NCBI GenBank assembly: GCA_020054065.1
Contig: JAGVLX010000044.1
Span: forward strand, 1 to 32,640
Origin: Parachlamydiales bacterium
GTDB lineage: Bacteria; Chlamydiota; Chlamydiia; Chlamydiales; JAEYWL01
Length of the DNA stretch: 32,640 bases
Direction: 5' to 3'
Shown here: one piece after another, positions 1-9,727 of the stretch
How positions within the stretch are numbered: position 1 is the first letter of the stretch
Layout of the letters: the number at the start of each line of letters is the position of its first letter
Position numbers and translations under genes: made by a program
Notes under the pieces: generated by a model
Seen by the model: only the letters and a program-made list of their open reading frames with translations
The model's database searches: none
What the model was told of the DNA's origin: nothing

Positions 1-259
1 AAGTGATAATTAAACTTTTAGTTAGATATTCTAGCAGCTGCAACGCAAAGAAGGCGACCAGGGGACTAAAGTCGAACATGCCGATAGGCGGGATAAAGCT
101 GCGAAAAAAACTCAGGTAAGGGTCGGTATAGAAGGCCAGGAAACGAAACCAAGTTGAATCTTGAAAATCAGGGAACCAGCTCCCCAAAATCCGGATGAAA
201 ATCATGATCATGTAGACCAGGAAAAAGGTATCGACAATCCGTAATAATAAAGCTTCCAC
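1..259 (-). CDS. YggT-family integral membrane protein, C-terminus cut by window edge
   Basis: Reading leftward from a GTG at 259, an open frame of 86 codons runs off the window start without a stop. It encodes a hydrophobic N-terminal helix rich in L, F, I and M, then a loop with GSWFPDFQDS and TDPYLSFFR, an FIPPIGMFDFSPLVAF segment and a second hydrophobic stretch. This two-helix layout with a conserved D-P-x-L...F-R...I-P-P-x-G-x-x-D-x-S-P motif is the YggT family, linked in other bacteria to osmotic or cell-division functions but not firmly assigned. The GTG start is chosen because no ATG lies upstream in frame; the next ATG is at codon 17, inside the first helix. It is divergent from the 358 operon. 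Family assignment is good; function is unknown. Confidence 0.8.
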   Translation of the reverse strand, partial: MEALLLRIVDTFFLVYMIMIFIRILGSWFPDFQDSTWFRFLAFYTDPYLSFFRSFIPPIGMFDFSPLVAFFALQLLEYLTKSLIIT

Positions 260-276
260 ACTTAACCGAACTATTA

Positions 277-306
277 TTGAATAAAACCTGTTTAGTGTTG
301 TATCAT
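277..306 (+). promoter_or_regulatory. Candidate sigma70-type promoter for the CT646-like operon
   Basis: TTGAAT at 277-282 and TATCAT at 301-306 are separated by 18 bp, about 50 bp upstream of the ATG at 358. The same -10 hexamer with the same spacing recurs in the promoter at 9671-9700. There is no good ribosome binding site at the 358 start, so the leader is otherwise featureless. Confidence 0.4.
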
Positions 307-357
307 ATTAATTTCTAAGGATAAAGTAAATAGAAATAAGTATAAGCATTAGCTGAG

Positions 358-1974
358 ATGTTTGAACAATTTTTAGCAAACCATACGTTTGGTGTTCATC
401 TTTCGCGCACACTCTTGCGGTGCGCTCACATTTCCTCCAACAAACACGAACCGCAAATTATTCAGCTCTCCCAATTCCCGGTTCAAGAGCAAGAGGAGCA
501 AGGTGTAAAGCGGATTTACATGAGCGCCACCCATAAATTGCCCGCCGAAATCGAAAATTGGCATATCGCAACGGGACTCCTCGCCTCCGACGTGTTGATC
601 CGCCCCCTGGAAGTGAAGCTGACCAAAGAAAAAGAGATCGCTTCAGTTCTGCCATTTCAAGCCGAACCCATTCTGCCGTTCCCGCCCGAAAATGGAATTT
701 TGGATAGCATCATCCTTTCGCAAAAAGAGGGCAGCACCCAGCTAACGTTGCTGGCAGCCCGCAAAGATCGCTTACATAAGCTTCTGGAGCAATATCAAAC
801 ACTAGGAATCGACCCCGAAACCGTTTCGTGCGTCCCCGTTGCTTTAGCTGCATTTGCCCAGCATTATGGCAACAAAGGGGATACCCGTGCTATTTTCGTT
901 CTCCACATTGGCGAGCGAGAGAGCGTTGTCATTTTAGCGAAACAAGGCAAGCTGATCGGCGCCTATTCGTTCCCATTCGATGTATCACGCTTTGGCACCC
1001 CTGAAGGGCAAGATGCCTTACGAATGGAAGCCATGCGCTGCATCTACGCGCTGGCCAAGCAAAACCGCAACCAGGCGCTGACCGAAGTGCTTGTCACGGG
1101 AGTGTGGCCTAATTTAGCCCCCTTCTGCACAACCTTATCCGAAACCCTAAAGATTCCTGCAAACCCTCCACGTGCACCGTCAGGCACATCGATCCAGCAG
1201 ATGCAAGAATACGCCGTACCCATCGGCTATGCGCTCAGCGTTCTGCCGAACGCGGCGCAGCAAGTGAATTTCCGGCAGCAAGATTTTGTCTACCCTAAGC
1301 CGTGGAAACGGATCAAACAACCCCTCATGCTCTTTGCAGGCGCTTGTTTACTCGCGGCGCTCATGCTGTTCTTTTTCACCAAAGCGTGGGTAGGGTATCA
1401 GGAAGACAACGTACGCACCGAGTTTGTGGAACTACTCAAAACCGTTGATAAGCCCTATCCCGAATTCGAGAAAGAGTTTTTGAAAAAAACCGCCGGCGAA
1501 ACCGATCCGGATATAGCTGTACGGCCCATTAAAGAGCTCTCCCAAGATGAACTGGAAGCCCGCGTCAGTTACCTGGAAAACGAAATCCAAGCTACGCCCG
1601 ATATCTTTCCCCTCCAACCCAATACGCCGCGCGTCAGCGACCTGCTCGCTTGGCTGGGAATCCATCCTCAAGTGGTTTCTAAGGGGGAAAAAAGCAGCAA
1701 CGGCAAGCCCATCATCACGCTGGAAAATTTGACCTACTCAATGGTCAAACGGCCGCAGCAAGGCAAAAAGCAAGAAAAGTATCAAGTTAAAGTCGAGTTG
1801 GAATTTTCAGCGCCCACTCCTAAAGCTGCTCGCGAATTCCATGATGCGTTAATGGCCCCAAACGATTTTGTCGACCCGAAACAAGAGATTAAGTGGAACG
1901 CCGGCAAAGACCGCTACCGCACTTCTTTCTATTTGAAAGACCGCACCGCCTATCTCCCCTCTGGAGGCAGCTAA
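358..1974 (+). CDS. GspL/PilM-like bitopic inner-membrane protein (CT646-like)
   Basis: 538 aa. Residues 1-300 look like the actin-fold cytoplasmic domain of PilM/GspL: a VLPFQAEPILPF segment (97-108) resembles the family's 'PF..E' motif, followed by LLAARKDRL (131-139), GIDPETVSC (150-158) and a phosphate-loop-like VLHIGERESVVIL (181-193). One transmembrane helix spans about 322-341, with basic residues before it. A periplasmic part of about 195 aa follows, with a helical region and a beta-rich end. This is the topology of GspL, or of PilM fused to PilN, the platform that recruits the secretion ATPase in type II secretion and type IV pili. It is the first gene of an overlapping operon with a GspM/PilO-like partner. 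Chlamydiae have other type II secretion genes elsewhere. Orthology to CT646 is likely; the secretion role is inferred from fold and topology. The alternative is an unrelated inner-membrane actin-like protein. Confidence 0.65.
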   Translation: MFEQFLANHTFGVHLSRTLLRCAHISSNKHEPQIIQLSQFPVQEQEEQGVKRIYMSATHKLPAEIENWHIATGLLASDVLIRPLEVKLTKEKEIASVLPFQAEPILPFPPENGILDSIILSQKEGSTQLTLLAARKDRLHKLLEQYQTLGIDPETVSCVPVALAAFAQHYGNKGDTRAIFVLHIGERESVVILAKQGKLIGAYSFPFDVSRFGTPEGQDALRMEAMRCIYALAKQNRNQALTEVLVTGVWPNLAPFCTTLSETLKIPANPPRAPSGTSIQQMQEYAVPIGYALSVLPNAAQQVNFRQQDFVYPKPWKRIKQPLMLFAGACLLAALMLFFFTKAWVGYQEDNVRTEFVELLKTVDKPYPEFEKEFLKKTAGETDPDIAVRPIKELSQDELEARVSYLENEIQATPDIFPLQPNTPRVSDLLAWLGIHPQVVSKGEKSSNGKPIITLENLTYSMVKRPQQGKKQEKYQVKVELEFSAPTPKAAREFHDALMAPNDFVDPKQEIKWNAGKDRYRTSFYLKDRTAYLPSGGS

Positions 1975-2603
1975 TGAACCAATTCTTACAATCGATCCCT
2001 GTCCAACGACAAGTGCTCTATGCGATCGCCATCTGCACGCTCCCGCTTCTCCTGATGTTTGGCTATTTTTTCTATCAAAAGTCGGAAGTGAACTCGTTAG
2101 CTGAACATGTCGAAAGCGTAAAACAGCAGGCTTTGCTGCGGGAAAAGAAACAAGCAGTCAATATGGCCGTGCGCAAACATTATACCGACACCGACCGGTT
2201 TTACATTGATAAGCAATTGGAAACACTGACTTTTCTGGAACCCGAGACCGAGGCGCTGCAAAAGATCGCCAAACAAAGCCATCTTATTGTCGATGAGAAT
2301 GTTAAAAAGCGTCTGGAGTTCTTGACTGAAGAGAATAATTTCGTGTTTTCGGAAGGGAATGTGCAAAATTTTCCTTATTTCCGCGAAACCCAAGAAACCC
2401 TCGTCCATCCGGTAGAAGTCGATATTAACGATGTGCAAAAAATCTTGTCGCGGATCGAAGGAGTGCAAATTGGAAACTACATTCCCGGCCCCAACCGGCC
2501 GCAGCTGATTATCACCGACTTTAAAATGGAGAAAAAGAACGTCCACGAAAAAAATGAAGTGTTCGTCCTTGACCTCAAGCTCATTAAACGGGAATTCTTT
2601 TGA
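1974..2603 (+). CDS. GspM/PilO-like membrane protein (CT647-like)
   Basis: 209 aa. The ATG at 1974 overlaps the stop of the previous gene (TAATG) and is preceded by GGAGG, so this start is preferred over a longer in-frame reading that begins at 1893 inside the upstream gene. A short cytoplasmic tail is followed by a single membrane helix (about residues 13-35, VLYAIAICTLPLLLMFGYFF), a coiled-coil-like charged segment, and a compact alpha/beta periplasmic domain ending in alternating beta-like stretches (LIITDFKMEKK, VFVLDLKLIKRE). This arrangement is that of GspM/PilO, which pairs with GspL/PilN in the periplasm. The preceding gene has the matching GspL/PilM layout, which strengthens the assignment. 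No enzymatic motif is present. Confidence 0.6.
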   Translation: MNQFLQSIPVQRQVLYAIAICTLPLLLMFGYFFYQKSEVNSLAEHVESVKQQALLREKKQAVNMAVRKHYTDTDRFYIDKQLETLTFLEPETEALQKIAKQSHLIVDENVKKRLEFLTEENNFVFSEGNVQNFPYFRETQETLVHPVEVDINDVQKILSRIEGVQIGNYIPGPNRPQLIITDFKMEKKNVHEKNEVFVLDLKLIKREFF

Positions 2604-3874
2604 TGCGTTGGTTTTATTTGATTACTTCTTTCGTTTTGTGTACCACCCCCTTGCATGCGGCCAAACGAGTTGAAACGCCGCCAGTTTCATGCATCAATAT
2701 CGTCGACCGCAATGGGATGTCGGAAACCATCAGTGGTCGGGACCGTCTGAAAAAATATGAAAAGGTGGACTTCCTCCAAAACCAACCTTATAAAAAGGTT
2801 ACACGCGTCCTAGAACGGGACTCTAAAGGAAATGTGAGGGCGTTTATCACCAGCTATCATGCGAACGGCCAGCTCAAGCAATATCTGGAAGTGGTCAATG
2901 GCCGTGCCTTCGGTACCTATCAAGAACGGTTTCCTAATGGCCAGCTTAAACTCGACGCAGTCGTCATCGGCGGCATGGCCGACATCAAACAAGGCGCAGA
3001 AAAATCGTGGCTATTTGATGGCATGGCCGAAGCGTGGGATGAATCAGGCAACCTCGTTGCTGAGATTCCCTATAACAAAGGGGAGTTAGAAGGAACGGCA
3101 GTCCATTATCACGCCAATGGCAACATATGGAAAAAAATACCCTACTCGCACAACGGAATTGACGGTGTCGCCGAGATTTATCTCAAAGACGGCCAGCTGC
3201 TGCAAACAACCGCATATGCCCAAAATGTGCGTCATGGTGATTCTGTCCGATACTGGACCCCCAATAAAATTGCCGCCAAAGAGACCTACACAAAAGGGTT
3301 GTTAGAAACCGGTCGCTATTACGACTGTAACGGCCAGCAAATTGCTGAGATTTCAGAAGGAAATGGATTCCGGCCGATCTTTACCAAAAACGGCATCAAA
3401 GAGATTCATGAATATCGGGACGGAGTTCCTGAAGGGGAAGTGAAAGTCTTCAATAGTGACGGAAAATTAATAAAACTCTTCCATGTCAAAAACAACCTTA
3501 AACATGGAGAAGAGGTGGAATATTTTGAGAAATCCCTAAGCCGCAAACCGCTGCCGCGCTTATCTGTGGATTGGTACCAAGGGAAAGTGCAAGGACTGGT
3601 CAAAACCTGGTACACGAATGGAGTCATGGAAAGCCAGAAAGAGATGAGCAATAACAAAAAGCAAGGTGTCTATACGGCCTGGTATACAGATGGCAGCATG
3701 ATGATGATGGAAGAGTACGACCATGATAAGATTGTACGCGGCGATTATTTCAAGAAAGGGGATCGTGCTCCCATTTCCCAAGTGCGCAATGGCAAGGGGT
3801 TAGCGACGTTATTTGATTCAGAGGGGCATTTTACCCGCAAAGTGGACTACTTAAATGGAAAACCCTTGAAATGA
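2603..3874 (+). CDS. Exported YwqK/MORN-repeat protein (CT648-like)
   Basis: 423 aa from the ATG at 2603, which overlaps the upstream TGA (TGATG). The N-terminus is a clear signal peptide: a basic MR, a hydrophobic run, then TPLHA-A as a likely signal peptidase I site around residue 20. The mature protein is built from repeats of about 22 residues of the type 'hxxGxxxGxxxxYxxNGxLxxxxxYxxG', for example GTAVHYHANGNIWKKIPY, GVAEIYLKDGQLLQTTAY and GLVKTWYTNGVMESQKEM. These are YwqK-like or MORN-2 antitoxin repeats, a beta-hairpin scaffold. Such proteins lie in the periplasm or on the surface and mediate binding; no catalytic residues are seen. It is co-transcribed with the GspL/GspM-like pair, so it could be a secreted substrate or periplasmic partner, but that is inference. 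Confidence 0.75.
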   Translation: MRWFYLITSFVLCTTPLHAAKRVETPPVSCINIVDRNGMSETISGRDRLKKYEKVDFLQNQPYKKVTRVLERDSKGNVRAFITSYHANGQLKQYLEVVNGRAFGTYQERFPNGQLKLDAVVIGGMADIKQGAEKSWLFDGMAEAWDESGNLVAEIPYNKGELEGTAVHYHANGNIWKKIPYSHNGIDGVAEIYLKDGQLLQTTAYAQNVRHGDSVRYWTPNKIAAKETYTKGLLETGRYYDCNGQQIAEISEGNGFRPIFTKNGIKEIHEYRDGVPEGEVKVFNSDGKLIKLFHVKNNLKHGEEVEYFEKSLSRKPLPRLSVDWYQGKVQGLVKTWYTNGVMESQKEMSNNKKQGVYTAWYTDGSMMMMEEYDHDKIVRGDYFKKGDRAPISQVRNGKGLATLFDSEGHFTRKVDYLNGKPLK

Positions 3875-4407
3875 TGCTAACCAAAGCTGGTCTACGACAG
3901 CAGATGCGAAGACAAAGGCTTGAAGTCTCACTGTCAAGACGCAAGGAAGCGGCCTGCTTGGCGCATGCTAGCTTGAATGCTGCGCTAACCGGCAAAAACC
4001 TTGTGCTCTCATACGCCAGCTTTGGATCAGAATTGGATTTATGGAGTTTAAATACACAGCTCGCTCAAGAGCGGCGTTTAGTGCTGCCAAGAGCGACGGG
4101 TGATCGATTAACCCTGCACCAAGTCACCCATTTAAAGCATTTAATTTCTTCTCAATGGGGCATTCAAGAACCTGATCCTCAATCATGCCCGCTTGTAAAT
4201 CTATGCAAAATAGAAACGATTTTGGTGCCGGGGTTAGCGTTCGATTCTCACCATCACCGTCTAGGATTTGGCAAAGGATTTTACGATCGCCTTTTAAAGG
4301 ACGGCGCGATTCCCACCATTGGAGTGGGATTCAAAGAACAGCTTCTTTCTGATGCACTTCCTATCCAGCCGTGGGATGTAGCGTTATCTCAGCTTCAACT
4401 TTTTTAA
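3871..4407 (+). CDS. ygfA: 5-formyltetrahydrofolate cyclo-ligase
   Basis: 178 aa. Converts 5-formyl-THF to 5,10-methenyl-THF with ATP, returning folate to the one-carbon pool in the cytosol. The family signature is plain near residues 115-145: LVPGLAFDSHHHRLGFGKGF continuing into YDRLL, where the conserved G-x-G-K-G-[FY]-Y-D-R binds phosphate and substrate. The N-terminal basic stretch (RQQMRRQRLEVS) also matches. Length is normal for the family. The start overlaps the stop of the CT648-like gene (ATGATG; the second ATG at 3874 is an equally possible start). It is the last gene of the operon. In C. trachomatis the corresponding gene precedes recA; here an orphan gene and a repeat lie between. 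Confidence 0.93.
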   Translation: MMLTKAGLRQQMRRQRLEVSLSRRKEAACLAHASLNAALTGKNLVLSYASFGSELDLWSLNTQLAQERRLVLPRATGDRLTLHQVTHLKHLISSQWGIQEPDPQSCPLVNLCKIETILVPGLAFDSHHHRLGFGKGFYDRLLKDGAIPTIGVGFKEQLLSDALPIQPWDVALSQLQLF

Positions 4408-4431
4408 TTTAAAAACCTCTGCAATTAAATT

Positions 4432-5031
4432 TTATGAGGTAAAGCTAAGGTTATTTTGTTCTACCCAATTTTCAAGCCATCTTTGAAATTCGACATCTTT
4501 TTCCTCTGACTCTTTTTTTATAATCGCACTTTGCTGGACATCGCTATCAGGAGCTTTATCGGCTGCACTGGAATGCGATTCATGTGAGGATTCGCTTTCT
4601 AATTCATTTTTGACCACTATATTTTTCAAGTCGCTTCTTAATTTCATTTTGCCTTCCGAATAAGGTTTCGGGTTCAGGCGTTCATTGGTAACGGCACAAA
4701 AAATTTTGCTCCCATGCAGTTTAAGCTTAGGATTAAGTTTGACAAATTTGTGTTTCAAGTCTTGTAAACCCACAAAACCTATGGTCTGAGAAGATCGCCC
4801 CTCTAAAGAATAGACGATCTTTTTGCGTAAACATGCTGGTTCACGATCTAGATGGGAATAACGTCCTTTTCTTTTCCTTCGGGCGGCTTTCTTTGAAAAT
4901 TTGCAGATGGTGTAGATGATTTTTATTTCATCTTGATGGGCTTTACACTCTTGTTCATTATCTATCTCAAAGACAGTCTCAGAAAAACTGGATACGTTCG
5001 CGCTATCAAATATTTGAAATGGCTGACACAT
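4432..5031 (-). CDS. Hypothetical basic protein, no recognised family
   Basis: 199 aa. I do not recognise it. The N-terminal third is mixed; around residues 48-60 there is a very basic patch (KKAARRKRKGR), like a nucleic-acid-binding or eukaryote-type nuclear-localisation segment. The last 60 residues are low-complexity and polar, with repeated E-S-S-H and K-K-E-S-E-E-K motifs, ending in an amphipathic WLENWVEQNN. There is no signal peptide and no membrane helix. The ribosome site is weak (GAAGAT next to the ATG). It is AT-richer than its neighbours and lies between two conserved genes, so it may be lineage-specific or acquired. Given the basic patch and disordered tail a host-directed effector is conceivable, but there is no direct evidence. 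It could also be a spurious reading frame. Confidence 0.5.
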   Translation of the reverse strand: MCQPFQIFDSANVSSFSETVFEIDNEQECKAHQDEIKIIYTICKFSKKAARRKRKGRYSHLDREPACLRKKIVYSLEGRSSQTIGFVGLQDLKHKFVKLNPKLKLHGSKIFCAVTNERLNPKPYSEGKMKLRSDLKNIVVKNELESESSHESHSSAADKAPDSDVQQSAIIKKESEEKDVEFQRWLENWVEQNNLSFTS

Positions 5032-5116
5032 ATCTTCAAATTTCCTGTACTGTTTCTAATAAAACATACTCATTATGCAAATGCTTATTTAACTGTAGAT
5101 TGCAATTGTTTTAAAT

Positions 5117-5203
5117 AAAAAGACCAGGACATTCACTACACCCAAGACATACAGGACTTAAGAACTGTTCTGTCCGACTGTCCTGTTTGTCCTGGTCCTT
5201 TTT
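5117..5203. repeat. Dispersed inverted repeat, copy 1, at recA 3' end; likely terminator
   Basis: The outer arms AAAAAGACCAGGACA and TGTCCTGGTCCTTTTT pair almost perfectly around an inner GACATACAGGAC...GTCC/TGTCC region. Related copies lie at 24752-24838 and 28916-28985, sharing AGGACATTCAC/ATCCACGACATACAGGAC and TGTCCTGGTCCT words. On the minus strand the element begins directly after the recA stop codon and ends in a run of T, so it probably serves as the recA terminator. It may also stop transcription from the other side. Confidence 0.75.
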
Positions 5204-6271
5204 TTATTCTTCTTCGGTCGGGCTTTCTGGTGCCGCGGCCTTACGGCTTGGAATGCCAGCTGGCGGTTTGTCCTTAAATTGCGCTGCCACCAGGCTTTCC
5301 AGCTCATCCAACAGCTGCGGGTTTTTGCGCAGCTCTTCGCGCACAACCTCGCGCCCTTGGCCAAGACGCTGCCCTTTGTAGCTGAACCAGGCGCCTTTTT
5401 TCTCGATGATGTTGTACTCCGAACCCAAATCGATCACCGCACCAGTACGCGAGATCCCTTCATTGTACATGATGTCAAATTCGGCCACTTGGAACGGCGG
5501 CGCCATTTTGTTCTTCACAACCTTCACACGTACGCGTGAGCCAATCTCATTGTTGTCCGATGATTTAATCCCGGCTGTCCGGCGGATATCCAAACGCACC
5601 GATGAATAAAACTTCAGTGCACGACCCCCGGTGGTGGTCTCTGGATTGCCATACACCACGCCGATCTTATCGCGGATCTGGTTGATGAAGATCGCGCACG
5701 TATTGCTCTTGGCTAACGCTGAAGTCAGTTTACGCAGCGCCTGCGACATCATCCGCGCTTGCAGCCCCATAAACGAATCGCCAATTTCCCCTTCCAGCTC
5801 CGCTTTAGGCAGCAACGCTGCGACCGAGTCGATCACAATCACATCGATCGCATTGGAACGGGCTAACGCTTCCGCAATATTCAGCGCTTCTTCTCCGCTG
5901 TCGGGCTGGGAGATGAGCAACTCGTCAATATTCACCCCAATTTTTGTTGCATAAGCCGGATCCAAAGCATGCTCAGCATCAATATAAGCGGCTACTCCGC
6001 CATTTTTTTGCGCATTCGCTACCACATGCACAGCCAAAGTCGATTTACCTGAAGATTCCGGCCCGAAAATCTCGACCACTCTTCCACGTGGCAAACCACC
6101 AATTCCTAGCGCAGCATCAAGCGTCAGCGCTCCGGTCTTAATGACACTCACTTCCCGCTGGGCCGAATGTTTGCCTAGCGACATGATGGCGCCTTCGCCA
6201 AATTGCTTCTTAATATAACTTACCGCACTTTCCAGCGCTTTTTTGCGCTCGGTATCAGCCGTTTGCGACAT
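5204..6271 (-). CDS. recA: Recombinase A
   Basis: 355 aa, the normal length. ATP-dependent strand-exchange protein of homologous recombination and DNA repair. Visible features are Walker [10 protein letters not shown] at 70-78, Walker B-type [10 protein letters not shown] around 140-150, the L1/L2 DNA-binding loops ([21 protein letters not shown] region and [20 protein letters not shown] region) and the typical acidic C-terminus (SPTEEE). The ATG is preceded by AAGGAG at 8 bp. The stop codon abuts the repeat/terminator at 5117-5203. It is divergent from eno, with 138 bp between the start codons. No SOS (LexA-type) box is evident upstream. Confidence 0.98.
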   Translation of the reverse strand: MSQTADTERKKALESAVSYIKKQFGEGAIMSLGKHSAQREVSVIKTGALTLDAALGIGGLPRGRVVEIFGPESSGKSTLAVHVVANAQKNGGVAAYIDAEHALDPAYATKIGVNIDELLISQPDSGEEALNIAEALARSNAIDVIVIDSVAALLPKAELEGEIGDSFMGLQARMMSQALRKLTSALAKSNTCAIFINQIRDKIGVVYGNPETTTGGRALKFYSSVRLDIRRTAGIKSSDNNEIGSRVRVKVVKNKMAPPFQVAEFDIMYNEGISRTGAVIDLGSEYNIIEKKGAWFSYKGQRLGQGREVVREELRKNPQLLDELESLVAAQFKDKPPAGIPSRKAAAPESPTEEE

Positions 6272-6406
6272 GGAGTACTCCTTGGTTTATCTTAAAGTGA
6301 AAATCATACCGCAACCGATAATAAAACACGCGAGATTTATCGCATGCGCGAAGTGATTGATTTTTATAATCTTCCTTCATAATCTAAATACAAATAGCTA
6401 TGGTGA

Positions 6407-7708
<1,302 letters not shown>

Positions 7709-7716
7709 ATAAATTT

Positions 7717-7734
7717 CACCACAGAGGCACAGAG
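7717..7734. repeat. Short 'CCACAGAG' dispersed repeat, copy A
   Basis: CACCACAGAGGCACAGAG lies just after the eno stop. A longer version with an additional ACACAGAG unit is at 32557-32580. The copies lie in intergenic DNA at opposite ends of the window. It is a low-complexity dispersed repeat of unknown role. Confidence 0.5.
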
Positions 7735-7785
7735 AACAAGAGAAAGTCCGGAGCGGCGTAAGCCTCGTAGGACGATCGATATTAG

Positions 7786-7812
7786 CCCATAGTGACCGAA
7801 GGGAACTATGGG
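7786..7812. terminator. Perfect 8-bp hairpin between convergent eno and polyprenyl synthase
   Basis: CCCATAGT (7786-7793) and ACTATGGG (7805-7812) form an 8-bp stem with an 11-nt loop. It lies in the only gap between two converging genes, where a bidirectional terminator is expected. It lacks a strong T-tract on the plus side (AACTTTAGATTTT), so termination is inferred from place and structure. Confidence 0.4.
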
Positions 7813-7830
7813 AACTTTAGATTTTAATAT

Positions 7831-8715
7831 TTATGGTTTAATAAGAAGGGCGCCCAAAGCATTTAATTCATCCGATTTGAACTTCAGTTGCTTTAAAAGC
7901 TCTTTGCACGCCTGTAGCTCGTGAACGACAGCCTTCTTTGCCTCCTCGACCGAGGTGGCTAGAGCTAAATTGACAAACTTATTGCTACGCCGATCTTGGT
8001 CGACATCTTCAATGTCATCGGCAATTTGAAACGCGTTTCCGAAATGGTGAGAGGCTTTTTTGACCGCCTCTAGCTGTTCCAAGGCTCCCCCTCCAAAGAT
8101 CCACCCGAACACAAAGGCAATTTCGAAAAAAGCGGTCGTTTTTTTCGCAATGATCTCCTGAATGGTCTTTAGGGAAGTGTCTGGCGGATTAATATCTAAA
8201 TATTGCCCTCCGGTTGCTCCGTAGAGCCCCGTATTGTAGGACGCATTTTCCGAAGCCATGATCCCAATTCGATCGGCTAAGCTTCCTGCTATATTGCGGA
8301 TGGCTTCAACATTCAGCCGGATGAAATCATACCCCGCTGCAATTAATGCGTAGGTGGCGAGCAAGGCGGTGCTTTCGCTGAATTGGCGATGGGTGGTCGG
8401 TTTGTCGCGCCGGAGATCATCGTTGTCCATGCAAGGCAAATCATCGGCAATCAAGGAAGCGGTATGGAAGAATTCAATGGCCAACGCACTATACGAGGCT
8501 TTCCAGCCTGGATTTCCCAACGCTTTAGCAATCATGAGGACTAAAGCCGGACGAAACCGCTTGCCGCCATTTAACAACGAATAAGCGCATGCATCACGCA
8601 CTTGAGAAGGTGGGCCAATTAACGGGATCGCGTCATTGAGGTGACGTTCGATCTCCGCTTGATACGGCTTCAGGATGTGGGTAACTCCCTGGACGAGAGT
8701 CGACGGTTGAGTCAT
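7831..8715 (-). CDS. ispA: Polyprenyl (farnesyl/geranylgeranyl) diphosphate synthase
   Basis: 294 aa. Condenses isopentenyl diphosphate with allylic diphosphates to feed isoprenoid lipids and quinones; soluble, Mg-dependent. The first aspartate-rich motif is DDLPCMDNDDLRR (about residues 92-104), with the preceding FFHTASLIAD helix; the second is QIADDIEDVDQD (about 230-241). GGKRFRPALVLM near residue 50 binds diphosphate. Length suits the short-chain FPP/GGPP class. The product chain length is set by residues before the first Asp motif (EFFHTASL) and cannot be fixed by eye. Its ATG overlaps the stop of the upstream gene (ATGA), so the two are translated together. Matches the CT628-type gene. 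Confidence 0.92.
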   Translation of the reverse strand: MTQPSTLVQGVTHILKPYQAEIERHLNDAIPLIGPPSQVRDACAYSLLNGGKRFRPALVLMIAKALGNPGWKASYSALAIEFFHTASLIADDLPCMDNDDLRRDKPTTHRQFSESTALLATYALIAAGYDFIRLNVEAIRNIAGSLADRIGIMASENASYNTGLYGATGGQYLDINPPDTSLKTIQEIIAKKTTAFFEIAFVFGWIFGGGALEQLEAVKKASHHFGNAFQIADDIEDVDQDRRSNKFVNLALATSVEEAKKAVVHELQACKELLKQLKFKSDELNALGALLIKP

Positions 8716-9413
8716 GTTCTAGCTTGTTGTTGAGGAAGCACAGACACCTCAGTTTGCGACCGTACGATCGACTGATGCGGCACGAACCCTCCAAAATTGA
8801 TCCCAGGATACCAGAACACTCCTTTTCCAATCAAAGTGCCGGGGTTGGTGACTGAATTGCAACCCAGTTCGCTGCCATCGCCGATGATTGCGCCCAGTTT
8901 GCGTAGTCCGGTAGAAATTTTTTGACCATCGACCTTAACGCTCACCGCACTATCATCAAATTTTAAGTTGGCGCATTTGACGCCGGCGCCGAGGTTCACC
9001 TCTTTACCCAGAATGGAATTGCCTACATAGGAAAGGTGCGCGGCGTGTGCGCCGTCTAAGAAAATGGCATCTTTGACCTCGGTGGCGTGGCCGATGACGC
9101 ATTTGGCGCCTGTAATCACATTGCCGCGGATATAAGCGCCGTGGCGGATGGAGTTGTGGGGACCGATGACGCAGGGGCCGCGGATGAAGGCGCCGGCTTC
9201 TAGGGTGGTGCCTTTGCCGATGGAAATGAGTTCTTTATTTTCGAGGGTGACGCCCGGCGGGATATCGACTTCGATGTTGCCGAGGGTTTGGGTTTTAAAA
9301 TAGCGCTCGAAACGGGCGAAAACTTCCCAAACAAATTCGGTATCTTTGAAAAGGGCAGAGTGCGCAAAGGAACTTAAGTCAAAAAAATAATCAGCATGAA
9401 ATTGGGATGACAT
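8712..9413 (-). CDS. Left-handed beta-helix protein, GlmU acyltransferase-like (CT629-like)
   Basis: 233 aa. From about residue 50 the chain shows hexapeptide-repeat periodicity (IDIPPGVTLENKELISIGKG type turns, GAFIRGPCVIGPHNSIRHGA, YIRGNVITGAKCVIGHAT, LGAGVKCANL). VKVDGQKISTGLRKLGAIIG resembles the C-terminal active-site loop of GlmU/LpxA-type nucleotidyl-acyltransferases, and IGDGSELGCNSVTNPGTLIG matches the following turn. The N-terminal pyrophosphorylase domain of full GlmU is absent: only about 45 residues precede the helix, with no GxGTRM loop. It therefore probably acts as an acetyl- or acyltransferase on a sugar nucleotide in envelope synthesis. It is the first gene of a two-gene operon with the polyprenyl synthase. 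Substrate is unproven. Confidence 0.75.
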   Translation of the reverse strand: MSSQFHADYFFDLSSFAHSALFKDTEFVWEVFARFERYFKTQTLGNIEVDIPPGVTLENKELISIGKGTTLEAGAFIRGPCVIGPHNSIRHGAYIRGNVITGAKCVIGHATEVKDAIFLDGAHAAHLSYVGNSILGKEVNLGAGVKCANLKFDDSAVSVKVDGQKISTGLRKLGAIIGDGSELGCNSVTNPGTLIGKGVFWYPGINFGGFVPHQSIVRSQTEVSVLPQQQART

Positions 9414-9670
9414 GGCGTTAAGCTAACAGATTTAACTGTTTTGCTGTAAGCAATTTCAACAATGACTGGTATGAACAATTGAAGATATATATTTATTATT
9501 CTTCTTCTAAGAGATTGTGGAAAAGTTTATAAGTGCCACTTTTCGCTCTGATTTCAGATGTAGATAAGTGCTTCAATAAGTGTTTATAAATACGTCAATT
9601 GTCGATTGTTCATGGGTTTTGAGAACAGCTATCATCAATCTTTCAACAAAATTTAGCCTAGTTTTCAACA
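9414..9670. other. Non-coding AT-rich intergenic stretch
   Basis: Part of the 314-bp gap between the GlmU-like gene (-) and the small conserved gene (+). It is AT-rich with no believable reading frame, tRNA or long hairpin. The only clear signal is the promoter at its right edge (9671-9700). Confidence 0.5.
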
Positions 9671-9700
9671 TTGACGGGAATAAGATTTTGCGGGTATCAT
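9671..9700 (+). promoter_or_regulatory. Near-consensus promoter for the small conserved gene and possibly tRNA-Pro
   Basis: TTGACG at 9671-9676 and TATCAT at 9695-9700 have an 18-bp spacer and lie 28 bp upstream of the ATG at 9728. The position of this promoter argues against a longer in-frame start at 9671. Because the tRNA begins 12 bp after the next stop codon, the same transcript may carry it. Confidence 0.6.
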
Positions 9701-9727
9701 ACAGGTCATTTTCCGAAGGATGTGGCT

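Noticed and set aside
2097..2546. 149-aa leftward frame opposite the GspM-like gene
   Set aside because: Antisense to a coupled operon gene and without start signals.
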